This document shows, piece after piece, positions 1 through 5,996 of a stretch of 8,303 bases of DNA. Position 1 is the stretch's first letter; every line of letters begins with the position of its first letter. A program made the position numbers and the translations under genes. The notes beneath the pieces were generated by a model. It saw nothing but the letters and a program-made list of their open reading frames with translations, made no database searches and was not told the DNA's origin. The stretch is from Bacillota bacterium (lineage in GTDB: Bacteria; Bacillota; Clostridia; Christensenellales; Aristaeellaceae), in contig JAEYPB010000099.1 in assembly GCA_023411175.1 (NCBI GenBank), forward strand, positions 1 through 8,303, given 5' to 3'.

Positions 1-3
1 CCG

Positions 4-36
4 GGGATTGGGGGCCGCGCGGCGGCCCGAAATCCC
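4..36. other. Long intergenic hairpin upstream of the permease genes
   Basis: GGGATT (4-9) pairs with AATCCC (31-36), and GGGCCGC (12-18) pairs perfectly with GCGGCCC (22-28). The two stems are separated by a two-by-two internal mismatch (10-11 against 29-30) and closed by a three-base loop. No run of T follows, so it is not a canonical intrinsic terminator. In sugar ABC operons such a hairpin is common between the binding-protein gene and the permease genes, where it can protect the upstream mRNA or reduce readthrough. That role is inferred here, because the upstream gene lies outside the window. Confidence 0.6.
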
Positions 37-84
37 TCTACTCCGGAAAACCCGCCCGCGAAACCCACGAGGCATTTCACCTTC

Positions 85-93
85 GGAAGGGGG
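85..93 (+). promoter_or_regulatory. Ribosome binding site supporting a TTG start
   Basis: The purine run GGAAGGGGG lies 10 bases before the TTG at 104. An in-frame TAG at 95-97 rules out any earlier start. The first residues encoded from TTG (MEKVLRDKTA, then a hydrophobic helix) are typical for this permease family. An in-frame GTG at 113 is a weaker alternative. Confidence 0.6.
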
Positions 94-103
94 CTAGGTC
101 TCT

Positions 104-985
104 TTGGAAAAGGTGCTGCGCGACAAAACGGCAATCCTCCTGTTTGTGCTGCCCGCCTTTCTGATCTTTGCGTTTGTCATTCTCGTCCCGATCGTGTGGA
201 CGTTTGTGTATTCGCTGTTTTCGGGTATGCCCGGCCTGAAATTTACTTTTTATGGACTTCAAAACTACCTGGACATGTGGTTCAACCCGCAGACGATGAA
301 CGCCATTCGCGTAAACTGGCGCTACATCCTGATCGTCACGCCCTGCCAGGTGGGCTTCGGCCTCATGGCCGCGCTGATGGTGCATTTCAGCGTCAGGCGC
401 TTTAAGACGCTATCCCGAACCCTGATCTTCATCCCCACCATCCTGCCCGCGGTGGCGGTGGCGCAGATGTTTATCAAGATGTACGCGCTGGTACCCAGCC
501 ACGGCCTCGTGAATGCGGTACTGTCCTCCGTGGGGCTTGATGGGCTCGTCAAGGCATGGCTGGGCTCGTCCTCCACCGCCTTTGGCGCGCTGTGCATCAT
601 GGACATCTGGACGGCGATCGGCTTCTACACGGTCATCATCTACGGCGCGCTGGTGGACATCCCCGACGAAATCATCGAGGCCGCCCGAATCGACGGCGCG
701 AACAGCGGAAGACTGTTCCTGAACGTGCTTCTGCCCATGCTCAAGACGATGATCACCACCTGCTTCGTGTTCAGCTTCACCGGAACGCTGAAGATGTTCG
801 AATCCGCCACAGCATTGACCGGCGGCGGACCCGGCAGCGCCACCACCTCGATGACCATGAACATGTATCAAAACGCCTTCAAGTTTGATCAGTACGGCTA
901 CGGCAGCACCATCGCGATCTTCATCCTCGTCCAGTGCCTGCTCGTGACTCAGATCGTCAACTGGATCGGGAAAGAGAGGTATTAG
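104..985 (+). CDS. Sugar ABC transporter permease, MalF/UgpA/LacF type
   Basis: This is a membrane-spanning subunit of a CUT1-family sugar importer, which would pair with the next gene's product to form the channel. The 293-residue protein has about six hydrophobic segments, near residues 10-38, 72-96, 106-128, 158-182, 207-228 and 264-288. The cytoplasmic EAA loop that docks the ATPase is clear, with EAARIDGAN at 192-200 followed by the expected LLP at 209-211. TGGGPGSAT at 239-247 is the usual signature near the last helix of this group. The length is normal for the family. Translation starts at TTG, fixed by an upstream in-frame stop. The gene ends three bases before the next permease, so the two are co-transcribed. 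The sugar cannot be read from the permease; the downstream hydrolases suggest a rhamnose- or arabinose-containing oligosaccharide or glycoside. The binding protein is presumably upstream, outside the window. Confidence 0.93.
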   Translation: MEKVLRDKTAILLFVLPAFLIFAFVILVPIVWTFVYSLFSGMPGLKFTFYGLQNYLDMWFNPQTMNAIRVNWRYILIVTPCQVGFGLMAALMVHFSVRRFKTLSRTLIFIPTILPAVAVAQMFIKMYALVPSHGLVNAVLSSVGLDGLVKAWLGSSSTAFGALCIMDIWTAIGFYTVIIYGALVDIPDEIIEAARIDGANSGRLFLNVLLPMLKTMITTCFVFSFTGTLKMFESATALTGGGPGSATTSMTMNMYQNAFKFDQYGYGSTIAIFILVQCLLVTQIVNWIGKERY

Positions 986-988
986 CGC

Positions 989-1825
989 ATGGTCAAAAAA
1001 TCTGGGCCGCTGACCATTCTGGGCAAGGTATTGATCGCGCTGTTCCTGTTCGTGGAGATCTACCCGATCTTCTGGATTCTGATGAGTTCGTTTAAAAGCA
1101 ACGACGAGTTTGCGCTGTCCGCCTCCTACGCGCTGCCGCAGGGCCTGTACTGGCAGAACTACGTGGAAGCCTGGAACCGCGGCCGCATGAACATCTACTT
1201 CATGAACTCCGCCATCGTGACGGTGATCTCGCTTCTTCTGATCATCCTCCTGTCCACCACCAGCGCCTTCGCGCTGACCAAGATGCTGTGGAAGCTGCGC
1301 GGTCGGGCGATGCGCCTTTTCCTGTCGGGCATCATGGTGCCCACGGCGGTGGTGCTGATTCCGCTGTACACGATCTATAACCAGTTGGGCCTGATCAACT
1401 CGCGATTCTCATTGATCCTGACCTACGTAGCCTTCGGCCTGCCTCTTTCGATCTTCCTGCTCAGAAGCTACCTCGTGGCGCTGCCGGACGATCTGATGGA
1501 GGCCGCCGTCATCGACGGCGCGAACATCTATCAGGTGTTCTCCCGCATCGTGCTGCCGCTGATGAAGACCGGCATCGTCACCGTGGGCGTCATTCAGTTC
1601 TACTTCCGATGGAACGACCTGATGTTCTCGATGACCTTCATCAACGACAGCGCGCTTAAAACGGTGCAGACCGGCCTTCTGTACTTTTCCGATCAGTACG
1701 GCAACCGCAACTGGGGCGCAATCTTCGCGTGTATCGCGATTTCGGTGATGCCGACGCTTCTGATCTACATCTCGATGAACAAGCTGGTCATCGAGGGCAT
1801 GACCGCCGGCGCGGTAAAGGGCTGA
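989..1825 (+). CDS. Sugar ABC transporter permease, MalG/UgpE/LacG type
   Basis: This is the second channel subunit of the CUT1 importer. The 278-residue product has about six membrane segments, near residues 9-33, 72-98, 107-130, 140-163, 192-214 and 245-266. The EAA loop begins with EAAVIDGAN at 171-179 and ends with VLP at 188-190. The C-terminus GMTAGAVKG closely matches the conserved end of MalG-type permeases. The ATG at 989 is preceded by GAGAGG (974-979) and lies three bases after the stop of the first permease, so the two proteins are probably made at matched levels. No ATP-binding subunit gene follows. In many Gram-positive bacteria one MsmX/MsmK-type ATPase serves several such importers, and that is the simplest explanation here. 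The specificity is unknown from this subunit. Confidence 0.94.
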   Translation: MVKKSGPLTILGKVLIALFLFVEIYPIFWILMSSFKSNDEFALSASYALPQGLYWQNYVEAWNRGRMNIYFMNSAIVTVISLLLIILLSTTSAFALTKMLWKLRGRAMRLFLSGIMVPTAVVLIPLYTIYNQLGLINSRFSLILTYVAFGLPLSIFLLRSYLVALPDDLMEAAVIDGANIYQVFSRIVLPLMKTGIVTVGVIQFYFRWNDLMFSMTFINDSALKTVQTGLLYFSDQYGNRNWGAIFACIAISVMPTLLIYISMNKLVIEGMTAGAVKG

Positions 1826-1836
1826 CAGATTCCACG

Positions 1837-1870
1837 TTCCCTGGCCGCATGGCGCGACGCGGACAGGGAA
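1837..1870. other. Hairpin between transporter and hydrolase genes
   Basis: TTCCCTG (1837-1843) pairs with CAGGGAA (1864-1870). After one G/A mismatch, CCGC (1845-1848) pairs with GCGG (1859-1862), leaving a ten-base loop. It lies 12 bases after the second permease stop. Only TTT follows, so it is a poor intrinsic terminator. It may cause partial termination or protect the transporter mRNA from decay. No convincing promoter is seen between it and the next gene, which suggests transcription reads through. Confidence 0.5.
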
Positions 1871-1921
1871 TTTGCGCGCCCGCGTCGAATAAAGCGTTTG
1901 TGGTTTCCCATTGTATATTTC

Positions 1922-1927
1922 AGGAGG
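1922..1927 (+). promoter_or_regulatory. Consensus ribosome binding site fixing the rhamnosidase start
   Basis: AGGAGG lies eight bases upstream of the ATG at 1936. The open frame continues upstream to 1729, inside the second permease gene, but that extension has no ribosome binding site and no family-like sequence. The protein from 1936 begins close to the conserved NPLG segment, as rhamnosidases of this type do. Confidence 0.85.
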
Positions 1928-1935
1928 ACAATTTC

Positions 1936-4680
1936 ATGGGCAGTCTCTCGGTGGGCAGACTTCTGACCAACCATCTGACAAACCCTCTGGGTTACGCATT
2001 GGAGCGCCCCCGCCTCTCCTGGGTGGTGGATGGCGACGGCGACCCCCGCGGCCTTGTAGCCCGCGTCGTGGTCGCGCTGGACGAGAATTTTGATTTGGTC
2101 GTATACGACAGCGGCGAGCGGGCGGATCTCGACGGCGTCTGCCACCCCCTCCCCTTCGATCCCGCGCCCCGCACGCGCTACTTCTGGCGGGTGACGGTCT
2201 CCCGGGGCGGCGAGCGGGCCGAGCGCGCGGCGTTTTTTGAAACTTCGAAGCTGGACGAGCGCTGGGAAGCGGACTGGATCACCCCCGACTTCCCCGCGGG
2301 CTGGCATCCGGTCCTCTTCACCGGCTTTGCGGCAGACAAGCCCGTGAAAAGCGCGCGGGTCTACGCCTCGGGTCTCGGGCTTTACGAGCTTTCGCTCAAC
2401 GGCGAAAAATGCGGGGATGAATACCTGTCGCCCGGCCTCGTGGCCTATGACAAGTGGCTGCCCTACCAGACCTACGACGTGACGGGGCAGATCGCCGCCG
2501 GGGAGAACCTCCTGGAGGCCGCGCTGGGCAACGGCTGGTACAAGGGCCGTTACGGCCTGAACCGCCGGAAGAAATTCCAGTACGGCAGCGAATTCGGGCT
2601 GATTCTGGAGCTTCACATCGTTTATCAGGACGGCACGGAAACGCGCGTGCTGTCGGACGGAAGCTGGCACGCCCGGCGCGGCCCCGTCGTAGATTCCAGC
2701 ATCTTTGACGGCGAATCGCGGGACGATACGATTGATTGTACCGCGGAATACCCGGTCAAGCTGCTGAAGACGGACAAGGCGCTGCTGGAGCCCCGGCGCA
2801 GCCCCGCCACCCGGGAGATGCTGTCGCTCTCCCCGGCGGATATCCTCCATACCCCCGCAGGCGAGACGGTCGTCGATATGGGGCAGAACATGGTGGGCTT
2901 CTTCACCTTCTACTGTGACGCGCCCCACGGCGCGCGCTTCCGTCTGCAATTTGGCGAGGTGCTGCAGGGCGGCAACTTCTACCGGGACAACCTTCGCACC
3001 GCGAAGGCTGAATTTACGTACGTCTCAGACGGCAAACCCAAATGGGTGCGCCAGCAGTTCACCTTCTACGGCTTCCGCTATGTGAAGCTGACCGAATGGC
3101 CGGCGGAAGTTCGCCCCGGAAACTTCCGCGGCATGGCGCTCTATTCCGACATGGCGCAGACAGGCAGCATCGTTACCGGGAATCCACTCGTCAACAAGCT
3201 CGTTGAAAATACGCTCTGGGGCCAGCGAGGCAACTATCTGGACGTGCCCACCGACTGCCCGCAGCGGGACGAACGCATGGGATGGACCGGCGACGCGCAG
3301 GTTTTCTTCGGCACGGGCGCGTTCAACATGGATGTGTGCGCGTTCTTCGACAAGTTCCTCCATGACCTTATGAAGGAGCAGGCGGCGCTTGGCGGCTGGG
3401 TACCGGTGGTGGTGCCCAAGCACGACGTGAAGCAGGTGGGCGCCTGCGCCTGGGGTGACGCCGCCACCATCATCCCGTGGAACCTGTACGTGCGCTATGG
3501 CGACGAAGACCTGCTCCGCCGGCAGTACCCCGCCATGCGGGGTTGGGTGGAGGCCATCCGCGGCCAGGACGAAAAGACCGGCAACACGCGGCTGTGGCGC
3601 GGCAGCTTCCACTATGGGGACTGGCTGTCCCTCGATGTGGAGGACCCGGTGGGCTACCGCTTCGGCGGCACGGAGCGCGTATACCTCGCCAGCTGCTACT
3701 ACCTGTACTCCACGCGCCTCCTGGTCAAGGCGGCCCGGGTTCTCGGGCATGACGGGGACGCGGCCAACTATGAGCGCCTCGCGGGTGAAATCCAGGCCGC
3801 CATCCTCAGGGAATACCTGACCCCCGGCGGGCGGCTGGCGGTCACCACCCAGACGGCCTACGTCGTGGCGCTGTTCATGGACATCCTGCCGGAAGCTCAC
3901 CGGGAAAAGGCGGCCTACGACCTTCGCCTCAAGTTGAAAGAATCAAACTACCATCTGCGCACCGGCTTTATCGGCACGGCCTATCTGTGCCGCGTGCTGT
4001 CGAACACCGGCAGCAATTCCATCGCCTACCGACTGCTCCTGCAGGAGGACTTCCCCAGTTGGCTCTACGAGGTGAAGATGGGCGCCACCACCATCTGGGA
4101 GCGGTGGAACTCCATTCTGCCGGATGGCAGCATCTCCGACACCGGCATGAATTCGCTCAACCACTACGCCTACGGCTCGGTGGTGGAGTGGCTGTACCGC
4201 GACGTGTGCGGCATAAACCCCTTGGAGTCGCACCCCGGCTTCAGAAAAATCCTGCTCGCGCCCAAGCCGGACCGCGCGCTTTTTAGCGCCAGCGCTTCGT
4301 TTGATTCCCCCGTCGGCCGGATCGAGAGCGGCTGGGCGATCGAGGGAAGCGAAGTCCGCTACCGCTTCCGCGTGCCGCTCTGCGCCAGCGCCGTTTTGCT
4401 CCTCCCCGGAGAGCCGGAAGCGGAGCTCGGCCCCGGCGAACACGCCTTTACGCGCCCGCTCCCCCAGGACGCGCTGAGCCTTGACGCACCCATCAGCTCA
4501 ATCGTGAAAAATCCGGAGGCGCGCGCGGCCCTCGGCGAAGCGCTGCCGGAGCTTTCGGAGATGATGCTCTTTGAAATGATGGCCGGCGAACGCAGCGTGA
4601 ACGACTACGTGCGGGAGGGCTTCCTCCCCGAGGATGACCCCCGGCTTCAGGCGCTTGATCGGAGGTTTACAGCGTTATGA
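1936..4680 (+). CDS. Alpha-L-rhamnosidase, glycoside hydrolase family 78
   Basis: The 914-residue enzyme should remove terminal alpha-L-rhamnose from oligosaccharides or plant glycosides by an inverting mechanism. The domain order follows GH78. An N-terminal beta-sandwich starts with NPLG at 16-19. A second beta domain runs about 135-310 (ASGLGLYELSLNG near 144-156), then another beta region, then the (alpha/alpha)6 barrel from about 430 to 770, and a C-terminal beta domain. The catalytic signature DCPQRDERMGWTGD spans 440-453; by family analogy E446 is the general acid and D440 and D453 bind rhamnose. GATTIWERW at 716-724 supplies the probable general base E722, and H743 lies in the conserved LNHYAYG stretch. 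No signal peptide is visible, so it acts in the cytoplasm on imported substrate. About 70 charged helical residues (846-914) follow the usual C-terminal domain. The gene overlaps the next by four bases. Confidence 0.95.
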   Translation: MGSLSVGRLLTNHLTNPLGYALERPRLSWVVDGDGDPRGLVARVVVALDENFDLVVYDSGERADLDGVCHPLPFDPAPRTRYFWRVTVSRGGERAERAAFFETSKLDERWEADWITPDFPAGWHPVLFTGFAADKPVKSARVYASGLGLYELSLNGEKCGDEYLSPGLVAYDKWLPYQTYDVTGQIAAGENLLEAALGNGWYKGRYGLNRRKKFQYGSEFGLILELHIVYQDGTETRVLSDGSWHARRGPVVDSSIFDGESRDDTIDCTAEYPVKLLKTDKALLEPRRSPATREMLSLSPADILHTPAGETVVDMGQNMVGFFTFYCDAPHGARFRLQFGEVLQGGNFYRDNLRTAKAEFTYVSDGKPKWVRQQFTFYGFRYVKLTEWPAEVRPGNFRGMALYSDMAQTGSIVTGNPLVNKLVENTLWGQRGNYLDVPTDCPQRDERMGWTGDAQVFFGTGAFNMDVCAFFDKFLHDLMKEQAALGGWVPVVVPKHDVKQVGACAWGDAATIIPWNLYVRYGDEDLLRRQYPAMRGWVEAIRGQDEKTGNTRLWRGSFHYGDWLSLDVEDPVGYRFGGTERVYLASCYYLYSTRLLVKAARVLGHDGDAANYERLAGEIQAAILREYLTPGGRLAVTTQTAYVVALFMDILPEAHREKAAYDLRLKLKESNYHLRTGFIGTAYLCRVLSNTGSNSIAYRLLLQEDFPSWLYEVKMGATTIWERWNSILPDGSISDTGMNSLNHYAYGSVVEWLYRDVCGINPLESHPGFRKILLAPKPDRALFSASASFDSPVGRIESGWAIEGSEVRYRFRVPLCASAVLLLPGEPEAELGPGEHAFTRPLPQDALSLDAPISSIVKNPEARAALGEALPELSEMMLFEMMAGERSVNDYVREGFLPEDDPRLQALDRRFTAL
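4661..4680 (+). promoter_or_regulatory. Ribosome binding site and ATGA overlap coupling two hydrolase genes
   Basis: GGAGG at 4661-4665 lies inside the end of the rhamnosidase gene, 11 bases before the ATG at 4677. That ATG shares the bases ATGA with the rhamnosidase stop codon. This arrangement normally gives translational coupling, so the two enzymes are expected to be made together. Confidence 0.8.
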
Positions 4681-5972
4681 CCGATAGACAGGCGGAGTAC
4701 CTCGGCCTCATCGGCCGCTACATCCGCGAGAAGTGCCCCCGGGTCTTCAAATCCCCCGGCAAGCGCTTCCCCCATCCGTTCATCGACCCAGGCTCCATCT
4801 ACGACGGCAACCTCTGGGACTGGGACACCTTCTGGACGGTGTACGCGCTGGCCGCGTTCGCAAGAACCGAGTACGCGGAGCCGGGCTTTTCGGAAAAGCT
4901 CATCGCCCACGCCCGCGGCAACGTGGAGAATTTTCTCGCCTTCCAGCTGGACGACGGTTACATCCCCATGATGGTGTCGAACAACATTCAGGGCGACGAC
5001 GAGGAGTCCTACCTGATACGAAAGCACAAGGAGGGCCATATTCTCAACATGCACAAGCCCTTTTTGTGCCAGCAGGCGATGCTGGTGTCGGGGCTTGCCG
5101 GCTCTCATGAGTGGCTCCGGGCGCATGTGGAAAAGTTCGAAGCCTACTTCGCCTGCTACGACCGGCACTACCTCCGCGGCGTCACCGGCCTCTACGTCTG
5201 GGCGGACGACGTGATGATCGGCATGGACAACGACCCGGCCACCTTCGGACGGCCGCGCTTCTCCACCGCCAACGTGTTTTTGAACGGCTTCATGGTGATG
5301 GAAGCGCGCGCGATGGCGGGCATCCTGACACGGCTCGGCGACGAGGCGCGCGCCGCCCACTACGAGGCGAAGGCCGCCGCCCTCGCGGAGGCGATCCAGC
5401 AGGAATGCTGGGACGAGCGCGACGGGTTCTTCTACTCCCAGGATGTGGATGTGAAGACCCGCGCCTACGACTGGTTCCACAAGGGGCTGGGCGTGTTCTG
5501 GCACACGTTGCCCATCAAGGTGCGGACGTGGACGGGCTTTCTGCCGCTCCTCGCGGGCATCGCCACGGAGGAACAGGCCGAGCGCATCGTCCGGGAGCAC
5601 ATCACCGACGAAAAGACCTTCGCCAGCCCCTACGGCATCCGCTCGCTGTCCAGGGACGAGAAAATGTACAACCTGGAGGCCACCAACAACCCCTCCAACT
5701 GGCTGGGGCCGATCTGGCTGGTGGTCAACTACTGCGCGTTCCGGGGGCTTCTCAATTACGGCTATCGCGCCGAGGCCGAGCGCCTGTTCGACCAGACGCT
5801 GACGCTTCTGGGCGAGGACCTCAAAACCACCGGCGATATGCACGAATACTACGTACCGGAGACCGGCGCGCCGGTCATGAGCCCCGGCTTCCTCAACTGG
5901 GACATGCTGGCCCTCAACATGGCCGAGGAGCTAAACGGCTCCCTTTCGGCGGCGGACTTTTTGAAAGGCTGA
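4677..5972 (+). CDS. Compact (alpha/alpha)6-barrel glycoside hydrolase, GH63 / mannosylglycerate-hydrolase-like
   Basis: The 431-residue protein resembles the single-domain relatives of GH63 and trehalase, often labelled MGH1-like. Visible motifs are NLWDWDTFW at 45-53, GMDNDPATF at 182-190, NWLGPIW at 341-347 and MHEYYVPETG at 388-397. By analogy with GH63, D184 is the likely catalytic acid and E390 the likely base of an inverting reaction. Family members act on alpha-linked glucose or mannose, including small glycosides such as mannosyl- or glucosylglycerate. Which bond this one cleaves cannot be read from the sequence, and family placement below clan level is uncertain. No signal peptide or extra carbohydrate-binding domain is present, so it is cytoplasmic. 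Its start overlaps the rhamnosidase stop, pointing to sequential action on one imported molecule: removal of rhamnose, then of an alpha-linked hexose, or the reverse order. Confidence 0.85.
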   Translation: MTDRQAEYLGLIGRYIREKCPRVFKSPGKRFPHPFIDPGSIYDGNLWDWDTFWTVYALAAFARTEYAEPGFSEKLIAHARGNVENFLAFQLDDGYIPMMVSNNIQGDDEESYLIRKHKEGHILNMHKPFLCQQAMLVSGLAGSHEWLRAHVEKFEAYFACYDRHYLRGVTGLYVWADDVMIGMDNDPATFGRPRFSTANVFLNGFMVMEARAMAGILTRLGDEARAAHYEAKAAALAEAIQQECWDERDGFFYSQDVDVKTRAYDWFHKGLGVFWHTLPIKVRTWTGFLPLLAGIATEEQAERIVREHITDEKTFASPYGIRSLSRDEKMYNLEATNNPSNWLGPIWLVVNYCAFRGLLNYGYRAEAERLFDQTLTLLGEDLKTTGDMHEYYVPETGAPVMSPGFLNWDMLALNMAEELNGSLSAADFLKG

Positions 5973-5996
5973 ACCTTAAAGGCGAAAGGAGATCCC

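Noticed and set aside
1891..1919. Possible promoter with TATATT at 1914-1919 before the rhamnosidase
   Set aside because: No acceptable -35 box lies at 16-18 bases upstream, and the start point would fall inside the ribosome binding site.
1729..1935. Upstream extension of the rhamnosidase reading frame into the second permease gene
   Set aside because: It overlaps the permease C-terminus in another frame and has no ribosome binding site or family-like sequence. AGGAGG before ATG 1936 gives a far better start.
1765..2949. Minus-strand open frame opposite the rhamnosidase start
   Set aside because: It spans the intergenic gap and two unrelated plus-strand genes, and its composition is typical of an antisense shadow in GC-rich DNA.
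4647..5843. Long open frame on the minus strand opposite the GH63-like gene
   Set aside because: It is a shadow produced by GC-rich codons. It has low-complexity V/H/R/G-rich composition, no recognisable motif, and the opposite strand carries clear catalytic motifs.
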